Part shown: positions 26,620-37,386 of the stretch, one piece after another
How the letters are laid out: every line of letters starts with the position of its first letter
Numbering within the stretch: the first letter of the stretch is position 1
Origin: Pseudonocardia hierapolitana
GTDB taxonomy: Bacteria > Actinomycetota > Actinomycetes > Mycobacteriales > Pseudonocardiaceae
Assembly (NCBI RefSeq): GCF_007994075.1
Contig: NZ_VIWU01000001.1
Coordinates: forward strand, 2,418,001-2,482,000
Length of the DNA stretch: 64,000 bases
Reading direction: 5' to 3'
Position numbers and translations under genes: made by a program
Notes under the pieces: model-generated
What the model was told of the DNA's origin: nothing
What the model saw: the letters and a program-made list of their open reading frames with translations, nothing else
Database searches by the model: none

Positions 26620-28023
26620 ATGTCCACCGACGACCGGTTCCGGATCGAGCACGACACGATGGGCGAGGTCAAGGTGCCCGTCGACGCACTCTGGCGCGCG
26701 CAGACCCAACGCGCCGTCGAGAACTTCCCGATCTCCGGGCGCGGGCTGGAACGCGCCCAGATCCGCGCACTCGGGCTCGTCAAGGGCGCTGCCGCACGGG
26801 TCAACAAGCAGATCGGGGTCCTCCCCGCCGAGCTCGCGGACGCGATCGCCGCCGCCGCGGACGAGGTCGCCGCCGGCATGCACGACGAGCACTTCCCCGT
26901 CGACGTGTTCCAGACCGGCTCCGGCACCAGCTCCAACATGAACGCCAACGAGGTGATCGCCTCGATCGCCGCCCGTTCCGGCGTCGACGTGCACCCGAAC
27001 GACCACGTCAACGCCTCGCAGTCGTCCAACGACGTCTTCCCGACCACGATCCACGTGGCCGCCACGGAGGCGCTGCTGAACGACGTCGTCCCCGCGCTGG
27101 AACACCTCGCCGCCGCCCTGCGCCGCCGCGCGGAGGACTGGGCGGACGTCGTCAAGGCCGGGCGCACGCACCTCATGGACGCCGTGCCGATCACGCTCGG
27201 CCAGGAGGCGGGCGGCTGGGCCACGCAGATGGAGTACGGCGCGGCGCGGGTCCGCGACGTGCTGCCGCGGCTGGCCCAGCTCCCGATCGGCGGCACCGCG
27301 GTCGGCACCGGGCTGAACGCCCCCGAGGGGTTCGCCGCACGGGTGGTCGAGGAGCTGCGCACCGCCACCGGCCTGCAGGAGCTCACCGAGGCCGAGGACC
27401 ACATCGAGGCGCAGGGCGCGCGCGACGGCCTGGTCGAGGCGTCCGGCGCACTGCGGACCGTGGCCGTCTCCCTGTTCAAGGTGGCCAACGACATCCGCTG
27501 GTTGGGCTCGGGCCCGCGCACCGGCCTCGCCGAGCTGCGCCTGCCCGACCTGCAGCCGGGCAGCTCGATCATGCCGGGGAAGGTCAACCCCGTGATCTGC
27601 GAGGCCACGATGATGGTGGCCGCCCAGGTGATCGGCAACGACGCCACCGTCGCGTTCTCCGGGTCGCAGGGCAACCTCGAGCTCAACGTGATGATGCCGG
27701 TGATGGCCCGCAACCTGCTCGAGTCGGCCCGGCTCCTCGCCGCCGCCGCGCGGGTGCTCGCCGACAAGGTCGTCGACGGTGTGGAGCCCGACCTGGAGCG
27801 CACGCGTGAGCTCGCCGAGTCCTCACCGTCGATCGTCACGCCGCTCAACCGCTACCTCGGCTACGAGGAGGCGGCCTCGATCGCGAAGCAGTCGCTCAAG
27901 GAGCGCAAGACGATCCGCGAGGTCGTGATGGAGCGCGGGCACGTCGACGACGGCAAGCTCACGATCGAGCAGCTCGACGCCGCCCTCGACGTCCTGGCGA
28001 TGGCGCGCGGCGGCAAACGCTGA
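26620..28023 (+). CDS. fumC: Class II fumarate hydratase
   Basis: The 467-residue class II (iron-independent) fumarase interconverts fumarate and malate in the TCA cycle. Signature segments are [50 protein letters not shown] and the superfamily motif [19 protein letters not shown] 26620 ([20 protein letters not shown]) matches the family N-terminus. The glpX-fumC neighbourhood is the same as in mycobacteria. A homotetramer is expected. Confidence 0.97.
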   Translation: MSTDDRFRIEHDTMGEVKVPVDALWRAQTQRAVENFPISGRGLERAQIRALGLVKGAAARVNKQIGVLPAELADAIAAAADEVAAGMHDEHFPVDVFQTGSGTSSNMNANEVIASIAARSGVDVHPNDHVNASQSSNDVFPTTIHVAATEALLNDVVPALEHLAAALRRRAEDWADVVKAGRTHLMDAVPITLGQEAGGWATQMEYGAARVRDVLPRLAQLPIGGTAVGTGLNAPEGFAARVVEELRTATGLQELTEAEDHIEAQGARDGLVEASGALRTVAVSLFKVANDIRWLGSGPRTGLAELRLPDLQPGSSIMPGKVNPVICEATMMVAAQVIGNDATVAFSGSQGNLELNVMMPVMARNLLESARLLAAAARVLADKVVDGVEPDLERTRELAESSPSIVTPLNRYLGYEEAASIAKQSLKERKTIREVVMERGHVDDGKLTIEQLDAALDVLAMARGGKR

Positions 28024-28149
28024 TCAGGCGCCTCGGTTGCTCCGAACGGGGGTGAACCCGACTACGAGCCGTGAAGTTTCACTCATCGTTCATCACCTCT
28101 TGCACCCGTGCGTGATTGCATCGCCCGGCGCGAGTGGAAGGAGTGCACG

Positions 28150-29322
28150 ATGAGCGACCACGGCCGTTTCGCGTTCGAGCCGCTGCTGAACCTCGTCAAC
28201 GGCCGGCCCGTCGGGCTCGAGGTGCTGCGCTGCCAGGCGCGGGACCAGGTCGAGTACGTCGCGCGCAACTCCGTGTGGGGCACGCGCCAGCTCGCCGAAT
28301 TCGACTCGGGGATCGCCATCGCCTCCGTGCTGCACGGCACGGACTACGACGCCACCGTTCCGCTGCACGTCGACGTGCTCGCCGACACCGTGGTGGCCGC
28401 GCGCCGCCGGATCGGGCAGCTGCGCGGCTCGCTCCTGTCCCGGGACGGCAGCCACCCCGCGCCCCCGATCCTGCTGGAGATCAACCCGGCGCTGTCGGCC
28501 GCGCCCGCGGACGCGCTCGCCGAGGGCGTGGCCGAGCTGCGGGCGGCCGGCTTCGGGATCGGCCTGGACGGTCCCGCCCGCGGCTTCGGCCTCGAACTCG
28601 TCGCCGAACTGGCGCCCGACCTCGTCAAGCTCGAGCGCGACCTGGTCGCCCGGCTGCCGTACCAGCCGCTCGCGCGCACCGTGGCGCAGGCCGTCGTCGA
28701 GGTGTGCCGCGCGGTCGGCGTGCGGCTCGCCGCCACCGGCGTGGCCACTCCGGAGCAGCTCGCCGCGGTGCGTGACCTCGGGATCACCTGGGCCCAGGGT
28801 TCGCTGCTCGCGGAGCCGCGCAGGCGCCCGTCCACCGAGGGCATCCTCCTGCCGGCCGACCTCATGCCCCGCAGGCGCGCCGTCGTCCCCGCACAGCGGA
28901 CGGAGGCCCCGCCCACGCCGGTGGCGGGCCTCGGCCAGGCCGCGGTCACCCTGTGGGATGACGTGCCGGCCGAGAGCGTCCGGCAGGCGCTGGCCGACCA
29001 CCCCCAGGCCGGCAGCGTCGTCCTGCTCGACCCCTCCGGACGCCCGACCGGGTTCCTCGACCGCAACCGCTTCATGCTCGCGATCTCCGGGCCGTTCGGG
29101 CGTGCGCTCTACGCCAACCGCCCCGCGCGGGCGCTCGCCGAGCCGCCGCGCACCCTCCCGGCCCGCACCGACGTCCGCACCGCGCTGCAGTTCTGCCTGG
29201 CGGGCGAGCGCGAGCGCAGCTACGACGACATCGTCCTGCTCGACGACGCGGGGGTGTGCACCGGCATCGTCCGCGTCACCGACCTCCTGCAGGAGGCGAC
29301 GACCGCGACCCCCGCCGCCTGA
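28150..29322 (+). CDS. Degenerate EAL-domain protein with C-terminal CBS-like region
   Basis: The 390-residue protein is recognisably EAL-like. The EAL position reads GLEV, ILLEINPAL takes the place of the second metal motif, and GIGLDGPARGFG replaces the usual DDFGxG. LVKLERDLV replaces VKID, AATGVATPEQL replaces AEGVET, and WAQGSLLAEP corresponds to QGYxxxxP. Several catalytic acids are therefore missing, so c-di-GMP hydrolysis is unlikely; binding or a scaffold role is possible. Residues ~270-385 resemble a CBS pair (VVLLDPSGRPTGFLDRNRF...DIVLLDDAGVCTGIVRVTDLL). ATG 28150 has AAGGAG upstream. No GGDEF gene was seen in the window. Confidence 0.75.
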   Translation: MSDHGRFAFEPLLNLVNGRPVGLEVLRCQARDQVEYVARNSVWGTRQLAEFDSGIAIASVLHGTDYDATVPLHVDVLADTVVAARRRIGQLRGSLLSRDGSHPAPPILLEINPALSAAPADALAEGVAELRAAGFGIGLDGPARGFGLELVAELAPDLVKLERDLVARLPYQPLARTVAQAVVEVCRAVGVRLAATGVATPEQLAAVRDLGITWAQGSLLAEPRRRPSTEGILLPADLMPRRRAVVPAQRTEAPPTPVAGLGQAAVTLWDDVPAESVRQALADHPQAGSVVLLDPSGRPTGFLDRNRFMLAISGPFGRALYANRPARALAEPPRTLPARTDVRTALQFCLAGERERSYDDIVLLDDAGVCTGIVRVTDLLQEATTATPAA

Positions 29323-29340
29323 CGCGTCCCCCGGATCCGC

Positions 29341-29397
29341 GCGAGTCCGGCGTCGGACACGGCGAGTCCGGCGTCACGACGCGGCGAGTCCGACGTT
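29341..29397. repeat. Three spaced copies of GCGAGTCCGGCGTC
   Basis: GCGAGTCCGGCGTC occurs at 29341-29354 and 29362-29375, with a diverged copy GCGAGTCCGACGTT at 29384-29397, i.e. 21-22-bp phase. It lies between the EAL gene stop and the ligase start. Confidence 0.75.
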
Positions 29398-29458
29398 CCC
29401 GCACCTCGATCGCGGTCCGATCCCGTCGGCTGTCGGTGGCCGCTGTCAGGATGGGTGC

Positions 29459-31009
29459 GTGCTGCTCGCCGACGTCGTCGCCACCTCCGCCGCGGTCGGG
29501 GCCACCCGCGCCCGCACGGCGAAGACGGCCGCGCTGGCCGCCCTGCTCCGCTCCGCCGCGGACGAGGAGATCGAGCCCGCCACCGCGTGGCTGGCCGGCG
29601 AGCCCCGGCAGAACCGGCTGGGCACCGGCTGGCGCACGCTCGCGGGCATCGACGCCCGTCCCGCCGAGCGGCCCACGCTGGAGGTCCTCGCGGTCGAACA
29701 TGCCCTCGACGAGCTGGCGGCCACCACCGGCAGCGGCTCCACGGCCCGCCGCGCCGCGCTGCTCGGCGAGCTGTTCGGCGCCGCCACCGCTCAGGAGCAG
29801 GCCTTCCTGCGCCGGCTGCTCACCGGCGAGCTGCGCCAGGGTGCCCTCGAAGGCGTGATGCTGGAGGCCATCGCCGCGGCCGCAGAGGTCCCGGCCGCGG
29901 TCGCGCGGAGGGCGTTCATGCTCTCCGGGCTGCTACCGGCCACGGCCCGGCTCGCGTTGACGGAGGGCGTCGCGGGCCTCGAAGCCGTCGCGCTGCAGGT
30001 CGGCAGGCCGGTCCGGCCGATGCTGGCCTCCCCCGCCGACAGCCTCGACACCGCGCTGGCCGAGCTCGCGCCGGAGGTGAGCGTCGAGTTCAAGCTGGAC
30101 GGTGCCCGCATCCAGGTCCACCGCCAGGGCGACGAGGTGCGGGTCTGGACGCGCACGCTGCGGGAGATCACGTCGAGCGTCCCCGAGCTGGTCGAGCTGG
30201 TGCGTTCCCTGCCCTGCCACTCGGTCGTGCTCGACGGCGAGACGCTCGCGCTGCGCGACGACGGCAGGCCGCGCCCGTTCCAGGAGACGATGAGCCGCTT
30301 CGGGGCGGCAGCGGGCGAGCTGCTGCTGCAGCCGTTCTTCTTCGACTGCCTCCACCTCGACGGCGCCGACCTGCTCGACGAGCCGCTGCGCGTCCGGCTC
30401 GACGCGCTGGAGCGTGCCACGGCCGCCCACCGCATGCCCGGGGCGGTGCGGCCCTCCCCCGAGGAGGCCGCCGAGCTGCTCGAACGCGCGCTCGAAGCCG
30501 GCCACGAGGGCGTCATGGTCAAGTCCCTGGATGCTCCGTACGCGGCCGGCAGGCGCGGCCGGGCGTGGCAGAAGGTCAAGCCGGTCCACACCCTCGACCT
30601 CGTCGTGCTCGGCGCCGAGTGGGGCTACGGCCGCCGCACGGGCTCGCTGTCGAACATCCACCTCGGCGCCCGCGACCCCGACGGCGGCGAGCCGATCATG
30701 GTCGGCAAGACGTTCAAGGGCATGACCGACGAGCTTCTCGCGTGGCAGACCGCGACCTTCCCGGGGCTCGCGCGGGAGGAACCCCGTGGGACGGAAGCCG
30801 GCGGAGCCAGCGGGGCGGGTAAGCACAGCCACGAGGTGCTGCTGCGCCCCGAGCTGGTCGTCGAGATCGAGCTCGACGGCGTGCAGCGCAGCCCGCGCTA
30901 CCCGGGCGGCGTCGCGCTCCGGTTCGCCCGGGTGCTGCGGTACCGCCCCGACAAGACCCCGGCCGAGGCCGACACGATCGACGCGGTGCGGGCGCTGCTG
31001 CGCGAGTGA
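29459..31009 (+). CDS. ligB: ATP-dependent DNA ligase
   Basis: The 516-residue ligase has an N-terminal DNA-binding domain (about 1-195) and an adenylation domain with the nucleotidyl-lysine in EFKLDGARIQVHR (Lys ~212). Further motifs are VLDGETLALRD, FFFDCLHLDG, HEGVMVKSLDAPY and GRAWQKVKPVHTLDLVVLG. A C-terminal OB fold ends the protein. It is the actinobacterial LigB type, a non-essential ligase beside the NAD+ ligase LigA, presumably used in repair. GTG 29459 is chosen by homology of VLLADVVATSAAV; the open frame continues upstream antisense to nothing meaningful. The symbol is assigned by type, not by experiment. Confidence 0.92.
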   Translation: MLLADVVATSAAVGATRARTAKTAALAALLRSAADEEIEPATAWLAGEPRQNRLGTGWRTLAGIDARPAERPTLEVLAVEHALDELAATTGSGSTARRAALLGELFGAATAQEQAFLRRLLTGELRQGALEGVMLEAIAAAAEVPAAVARRAFMLSGLLPATARLALTEGVAGLEAVALQVGRPVRPMLASPADSLDTALAELAPEVSVEFKLDGARIQVHRQGDEVRVWTRTLREITSSVPELVELVRSLPCHSVVLDGETLALRDDGRPRPFQETMSRFGAAAGELLLQPFFFDCLHLDGADLLDEPLRVRLDALERATAAHRMPGAVRPSPEEAAELLERALEAGHEGVMVKSLDAPYAAGRRGRAWQKVKPVHTLDLVVLGAEWGYGRRTGSLSNIHLGARDPDGGEPIMVGKTFKGMTDELLAWQTATFPGLAREEPRGTEAGGASGAGKHSHEVLLRPELVVEIELDGVQRSPRYPGGVALRFARVLRYRPDKTPAEADTIDAVRALLRE

Positions 31010-31135
31010 CCGCGTTGCCGCCGGTCGCCGTGTCCTCCGAGAGTGTGGCCGTGGGTGAGGTGCGAGTGGGTGCGGGAGGTCCGGCCGCTCCCCCGGTCAC
31101 AGGACGAGGTCACGGACTGGGCGGCACGCGCGTAG

Positions 31136-32587
<1,452 letters not shown>

Positions 32588-32714
32588 GGAGCCTCCTCAT
32601 CGCCGCCGCGGCGATCGATGTCCGGATCCAGGCGATGAGTTCCGGCCGGGTCGCAGGTCTGTTGTCGTAGGCCGTCGTGCGACGCCGGCCGGCCCGAGAC
32701 ACCGCGGAGGACCC

Positions 32715-33494
32715 ATGACGACCACGCCCGACCCGACCACCGCCCTGCGCAGTCGGCCGCCCGTCGTCGACCTGGCCACCTGGCAGGCGGCCCGTGACGA
32801 GCTCCTGGTCCGCGAGAAGGCCCACACGCGCGCGGGCGACGCCATCGCAGCGGCCCGTCGTCGGCTGCCGATGGTGGAGCTCGACGGGACGGTCGAGGTC
32901 GTCGGCCCCGACGGGCCGGTCCCGTTCCTGGACCTGTTCCAGGGCCGCGACGAGCTCGTGGTCTACAAGCACATGTGGTACGACGGCGCGCCGCACCAGG
33001 GGCAGTGCGAGGGCTGCACCCTGACGGCCTGGCAGGTGAAGGACGCCGTCTACCTGAACGCCCGCGGCGTCTCGTTCGCCATCCTGACGACGGGCCGGTG
33101 GGACGAGGTGGCCGCCTTCGTCGAGTTCATGGGCTACAGCCAGCCCTGGTACTCGGTGCGCGACGTGGACGCGCCGGTCGGCGGAGAAATGGGGTACATC
33201 ACCTGCTTCCTGCGCGCCGGCGACCGCGTGTTCCTCACCTACTCCACGACCGGGCGGGGCATCGAGCCGGTCGAGGGGTCCATGGGTCTGCTCGACATGA
33301 CGCCCTACGGCCGCGGCGAGGCGTGGGAGGACAACCGTGAGGGCGGGCCCGAGGGCCGCGACGCCTGCTGGTACTGGCGCTCGGACGCCGACGGGAACGC
33401 CACCTTCGGCCCGACCGGCCGGCCCGTCCCGCAGTGGACCCGTCCCGGCGCGACCCCCGTGGAGACCCTCGGCCGGAACGACCACCACCACTGA
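32715..33494 (+). CDS. DUF899 thioredoxin-like protein
   Basis: The 259-residue DUF899 family protein has a thioredoxin-like fold. Typical features are ELLVREKAHTRAGDAIAAARRRLPMVEL, DLFQGRDELVVYKHMWYDG, CEGCTLTAWQVKD with a CxxC motif, and the ending MTPYGRGEAWED. Proteins of this family are cytoplasmic and of unknown reaction; a redox role is suggested by the CxxC. ATG 32715 has GCGGAGGA upstream. It stands alone between guaB1 and the TetR gene. Confidence 0.88.
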   Translation: MTTTPDPTTALRSRPPVVDLATWQAARDELLVREKAHTRAGDAIAAARRRLPMVELDGTVEVVGPDGPVPFLDLFQGRDELVVYKHMWYDGAPHQGQCEGCTLTAWQVKDAVYLNARGVSFAILTTGRWDEVAAFVEFMGYSQPWYSVRDVDAPVGGEMGYITCFLRAGDRVFLTYSTTGRGIEPVEGSMGLLDMTPYGRGEAWEDNREGGPEGRDACWYWRSDADGNATFGPTGRPVPQWTRPGATPVETLGRNDHHH

Positions 33495-33548
33495 CGGGTC
33501 TTCGTCGACGGCACCGGACCCTCGCTGCCCCACCACCGCCGACCCGGT

Positions 33549-34106
33549 TCACCGACGCTGTCCGCCGCGAAGGCCGTCGAAGACGATGTCGAGCATGCGC
33601 TCGGCGGACCCGGGTTCGCCCGCGGCCTCGGCCGCCCACGCGACGGCCGTGGCGAGCCGGGTGATGTCGGTGGCGGTGACGCCATCGCGCAACTGCTCTT
33701 TCTCGCGTACGTGCTCGACCAGCCTCTCGAACGCCCGCTCGGTGGCGGTGCACCGCCCGGCGAGCAGGTCGCCCGAGGCGGTGGCGAGGCTCGTGGCGAG
33801 GCCCCGGTAGCGGGCGACGTGCCCGAGCAGCGCCATCGCCCACGTGTGGAGGGCATCGGGCGGCGCGGCTGCGCGCAGCTCGTCGGCCAGCCCGGCCAGC
33901 TCGTCGAGGCTCCCGCCCACGACCTCCGCGACCAGCGCCTCCTTGTTCGGGAAGTGCCGCCACAGCGTGCCGGGCCCGACACCGGCGCGACGGGCGACGT
34001 CGTTCATCCCGGCCGCCTCGATCCCGGCCTCGGCAAACAGGTCACGGGCCGCATCGACCAACCGCGCCCGGTTCCGGCGGGCATCGGCCCGCACCGCTTG
34101 TCCCAC
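33549..34106 (-). CDS. TetR-family regulator
   Basis: The 185-residue repressor has an N-terminal helix-turn-helix (ARLVDAARDLFAEAGIEAAGMNDVARRAGVGPGTLWRHFPNKEALV) and a C-terminal ligand domain. The start at GTG 34106 (VGQAVRADARRNRARL) is the family-typical position; the frame stays open to 34247 across the promoter region. It is divergent from the luciferase-like oxidoreductase at 34188. Two CGGAG-N5-CTCC inverted repeats lie in the 81-bp spacer, a strong sign that it controls that gene and itself. Confidence 0.9.
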   Translation of the reverse strand: MGQAVRADARRNRARLVDAARDLFAEAGIEAAGMNDVARRAGVGPGTLWRHFPNKEALVAEVVGGSLDELAGLADELRAAAPPDALHTWAMALLGHVARYRGLATSLATASGDLLAGRCTATERAFERLVEHVREKEQLRDGVTATDITRLATAVAWAAEAAGEPGSAERMLDIVFDGLRGGQRR

Positions 34107-34124
34107 GCATCCTCCTCGACAAAG

Positions 34125-34161
34125 CGGAGTACCACTCCATATCATCCGGAGCGACACTCCG
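34125..34161. promoter_or_regulatory. Tandem CGGAG-N5-CTCC(G) operators
   Basis: Two inverted repeats, at 34125-34138 (CGGAG TACCA CTCC) and 34147-34161 (CGGAG CGACA CTCCG), are spaced 22 bp start to start, i.e. on the same DNA face. They fill the spacer between the divergent TetR and luciferase-like genes. Confidence 0.65.
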
Positions 34162-34187
34162 ATTCTAGGGGGAACTCCACCTTGGAC

Positions 34188-35111
34188 ATGCATCATCTGC
34201 CGGAGCTCGGCCGCGTCGGGATCTGGATCGGCGGCCTCGACCTGCAACCCGTCGCCGCTGTCGGCGAGGCGGCCGCGGAGATCGAGGCGCTCGGCTACGG
34301 GACCCTCTGGCTCAGCGACGCCCTCGTCCGCGACCCGTTCCTCGACGCGACCGTCCTCCTGGGCGCGACCCGCTCACTCGTGGTCGGCACCGGCATCGCG
34401 GTGATCTGGAGCCGACACTCGCGCAGCGTCCAGGGGATGACGAGGACGCTCCTCGAGAGCCATCCCGGCCGGTTCGTCCTCGGGCTCGGCACGTCGCACG
34501 CCAGGGGCGTCGAAGGCGTGCTGGGTCTGCGCTTCGAGCGGCCGCTCGCCCAGATGCGCCGCTACCTCGACCAGCTCGACGCACCCGACCCCGTCCTGGA
34601 GCTGGCCGGCGTGTCCGGCTTCACCGCGGCCCCCGTCCCCCGTGTGCTGGCGGCGCTCGGACCGAAAGCGCTGGAACTGGCCCGCGATCGTTCCGCGGGC
34701 GCGCTGACCTATCTCGTGACGCCCGAGCACACGGCCCGGGCACGGGCACTGCTCGGGCCCGACCGCACGCTGGCCGTCGAGCAGGCCGTGGTCGTCGGCC
34801 TGCCGGCCGCGGAGGCACGGGAACGCGCCCGCGCCCACGTGGCCGCCTACCTCCCCTCCGATCCCTACCGGATGAGCTGGCAGCGACTCGGCTTCACCGA
34901 CGCCGACTTCGCGAACGGCGGCAGTGACCGGCTCGTGGACGCACTCGTGGCCGTGGGCGAGGAAGCGGTGTCCGAGCGGGTGGCGGCCCACCTCGCCGCC
35001 GGCGCCGACCACGTGTGCCTGCAGGCTCTCCCGGCCACGGTCGGGACGGTCCCGCTCGACCAGTGGCGCCTCCTGGCCCCAGTTGCAGCACGGCCGCTGT
35101 TGCGCCACTAG
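34188..35111 (+). CDS. F420-dependent LLM-class oxidoreductase
   Basis: The 307-residue protein is of the luciferase-like monooxygenase superfamily, TIGR03620-type. Features are GRVGIWIGGLDLQPVAAVGEAAAEIEALGYGTLWLSDA, then VGTGIAVIWSRHSRSVQG and GRFVLGLGTSHARGVEG, and near the end GADHVCLQALP. Members use deazaflavin F420 as hydride carrier; the substrate is unknown. ATG 34188 is preferred; a TTG at 34182 has a better-spaced AGGGGGA and could be the actual start. It is probably repressed by the divergent TetR protein. A strong hairpin follows. Confidence 0.87.
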   Translation: MHHLPELGRVGIWIGGLDLQPVAAVGEAAAEIEALGYGTLWLSDALVRDPFLDATVLLGATRSLVVGTGIAVIWSRHSRSVQGMTRTLLESHPGRFVLGLGTSHARGVEGVLGLRFERPLAQMRRYLDQLDAPDPVLELAGVSGFTAAPVPRVLAALGPKALELARDRSAGALTYLVTPEHTARARALLGPDRTLAVEQAVVVGLPAAEARERARAHVAAYLPSDPYRMSWQRLGFTDADFANGGSDRLVDALVAVGEEAVSERVAAHLAAGADHVCLQALPATVGTVPLDQWRLLAPVAARPLLRH

Positions 35112-35151
35112 TGGCTGCCCGCCCGCTTCGCGAGGGCGGCCAGCCACTAGA
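35109..35151. terminator. Long hairpin between LLM oxidoreductase and phoH
   Basis: CTAGTGGCTG (35109-35118) pairs with CAGCCACTAG (35142-35151), and the stem continues inward with CCCGCCC against GGGCGG. It overlaps the TAG of the plus-strand gene and serves two convergent genes. Confidence 0.75.
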
Positions 35152-35208
35152 CACGCATGGCACACAACGTGGTGGCGTGAAGGTGGCCATGCTGCAATCC
35201 CCGCGCCG

Positions 35209-36546
35209 CTAGGCGGCCGGGCCTTCGAGCATCTCGGTCACCAGCGCCGCGATGGGGCTGCGCTCGCTGCGGGTGAGCGTGACGTGGGCGAAGAGCGGGT
35301 GGCCCTTCAGCGCCTCGATCACCGCGGCGATGCCGTCGTGGCGGCCGACGCGCAGGTTGTCGCGCTGCGCCACGTCGTGCGTGAGCACCACGCGGGACGC
35401 GGTGCCGAGCCGCGAGAGCACAGTCAGGAGCACGTTGCGCTCCAGCGACTGCGCCTCGTCGACGATCACGAAGGCGTCGTGCAGCGACCGGCCGCGGATG
35501 TGGGTGAGCGGGAGCACCTCGAGCATGCCGCGAGCGATGACCTCCTCGAGCACGTTCTGGCTGACCAGCGCCCCGAGGGTGTCGAAGACGGCCTGCGCCC
35601 AGGGGGCCATCTTCTCGCTCTCGCTGCCGGGCAGGTACCCGAGATCCTGCCCGCCGACGGCGTAGAGCGGCCGGAACACCACGACCTTGCGGTGCTGCTG
35701 GCGCTCCATCACCGCCTCCAGGCCGGCACACAGCGCGAGTGCCGACTTGCCGGTGCCCGCCCGGCCGCCCAACGAGATGATGCCGACCTCGGGGTCGAGG
35801 AGCAGGTCGAGCGCCACCCGCTGCTCCGCGGAGCGCCCGTGCAGCCCGAACGCCTCCCGATCACCGCGCACGAGCCGCACACGCTTGTCCGCCGTGATGC
35901 GGCCGAGGGCGGCCGACGCGCCGCCGATGAGCCGCAGCCCGGTGTTGGCGGGCAGATCGCGGGCGGCGTCGTGGTCGATCACCCCGTCACGGAAGAGCGC
36001 GTCCACGTCCTCGCTGGCGACCTCGAGGTCCGCCATGCCGGTCCACCCCGAGGGCACCACGTCGAGGGCGTGGTACTCGTCGGCCTGCAACCCGACGGCG
36101 GCGGCCTTGACCCGTAGCGGCATGTCCTTGCTGACCAGAACCACCTCGCCGCGCCCGTCGAGCTTGCGCTCGGCGGCGAGGTTCAGCGCGCAGGCCAGGA
36201 TGCGGCTGTCGTTGGCGTCGGTGCGAAAACCTGCCGGGAGCACCTCCGGGTCGCTGTGGTTGAGCTCGACGTGCAGGGTCCCGCCTGCGGTGCCGATCGG
36301 CACCGGCGCGTCCAGGCGGCCGTGTTCGATGCGCAGCTCGTCGAGCATGCGCAACGCCGTGCGGGCGAACCACCCCAGTTCCGGGTGGTGCCGCTTGCCC
36401 TCGAGTTCGGAGATCACCACGAGCGGCAGGACGACCTCGTGCTCGTCGAACCGGGTCAGTGACCACGGGTCGGACAGCAGCACCGAGGTGTCGAGCACGT
36501 AGCAGCGGGTGGTGGGCGAAGCGGGGGCAGTACGACGGTCGGTCAC
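35209..36546 (-). CDS. phoH: PhoH-family protein with N-terminal PIN domain
   Basis: The 445-residue PhoH2-type protein has a PIN-like ribonuclease domain at about residues 14-145 ([42 protein letters not shown]). A PhoH ATPase/helicase domain follows, with Walker [11 protein letters not shown] near 260-270 and Walker [13 protein letters not shown]. In mycobacteria PhoH2 (Rv1095) unwinds and cleaves RNA. GTG 36546 lies 5 nt after GAGGAG. The position downstream of glpX-fumC is conserved. Confidence 0.95.
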   Translation of the reverse strand: MTDRRTAPASPTTRCYVLDTSVLLSDPWSLTRFDEHEVVLPLVVISELEGKRHHPELGWFARTALRMLDELRIEHGRLDAPVPIGTAGGTLHVELNHSDPEVLPAGFRTDANDSRILACALNLAAERKLDGRGEVVLVSKDMPLRVKAAAVGLQADEYHALDVVPSGWTGMADLEVASEDVDALFRDGVIDHDAARDLPANTGLRLIGGASAALGRITADKRVRLVRGDREAFGLHGRSAEQRVALDLLLDPEVGIISLGGRAGTGKSALALCAGLEAVMERQQHRKVVVFRPLYAVGGQDLGYLPGSESEKMAPWAQAVFDTLGALVSQNVLEEVIARGMLEVLPLTHIRGRSLHDAFVIVDEAQSLERNVLLTVLSRLGTASRVVLTHDVAQRDNLRVGRHDGIAAVIEALKGHPLFAHVTLTRSERSPIAALVTEMLEGPAA

Positions 36547-37386
36547 GGAGGCTCCTCGCTAGCTCTCGCCGTGACCGCCACCCGTGCCCGTGGTGCCGGG
36601 CCCGGACGAGCGGCCGACGAGTGCTCCCTGGTGGACGCGGCACCGCGTCCACGTCACCGGTGGGCCGGTCGGCCCTGGCTCGGACGCTTCCGACGACGTG
36701 GAGCTCGCCGCCGACCACGCCCATGAGGGCCGGGTGCCGGCCCCCTCTGGTGCAACAGCCACCACGACCAGGGCCTCCCCAACGATCCGCATCGGGTACG
36801 GACCGCCACCGTGAACGCTACCGGCGGTCACCCGGGTGCGGTCAACAGCAACTATGCGTTGTCCTTCGTCAGCGAACCGAGAATTAACAGAACGGACTAC
36901 CGCTCATCGCTCCACAGACACCGCCCGTCGTGGCGCGTGTGGGCGCCCTGACCCGTTCGGCCCCGCCCCGCGAGACCACGCCGCGCACCTCGCGCTCGCG
37001 CCCCGGGCCCGGCCGTCGCGTCGAACGGACGGTGGCCCCGCATCCGCACCGCGAGTAACACGCAAGGCCTCACGAATGGCACCGGAAGGGCGCCGAACAC
37101 GGACCGTTGCATTCGAAAAGGATACGCGCTCATCCGGGTGATTAACCACTACAGTGCGTGTCGATCAAGCACGAATCCGCGCCCGTGGCCGGCAACCAGC
37201 AGCCCTCGAAAGAGGGCGTAACCAAACGCAGAGTACTCGGCTCATCCGATAGTGGTAGGTGATTTGTTCTGACCCTCGGCGGCCCGCTAGCTTTTTCTGC
37301 AGTCAGCGAGGGCTCCCCGGTCATAAACGCTGGCTCTGAATGGGATCGGCTCCGGTCGACTCCGGACACTCAACAGGAGATGAACT
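36547..37386. other. 840-bp region without a confident gene, promoter DNA for phoH and the chaplin-like gene
   Basis: No reading frame here has convincing homology. A minus-strand frame from ATG 36792 to 36559 (MRIVGEALVVVAVAPEG..., 78 residues) has some third-position G/C bias but no family resemblance. From about 37080 to 37386 the DNA is noticeably less GC-rich. It holds a GNRA-loop hairpin GCCCTC-GAAA-GAGGGC (37202-37217), CTCATCCG at 37129 and 37241, and a possible promoter TTGTTC (37264-37269) - 18 bp - TAGCTT (37288-37293) for the gene at 37387. Confidence 0.45.

Noticed and set aside
36559..36792. 78-codon minus-strand frame between phoH and the chaplin-like gene
   Set aside because: Moderate codon bias only, no RBS and no recognisable family; competing frames on the same stretch look equally good, so it is not annotated as a gene.
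36836..37141. 101-codon plus-strand frame
   Set aside because: Arg/Ala/Pro-rich composition typical of spurious frames in high-GC DNA, no Shine-Dalgarno, no homology.
37140..37300. Possible riboswitch upstream of the chaplin-like gene
   Set aside because: The GNRA hairpin and nearby pairings caught my eye, but the sequence does not match the conserved core of c-di-AMP, cobalamin, SAM or other riboswitches I can recall, and the likely promoter lies downstream of the hairpin.
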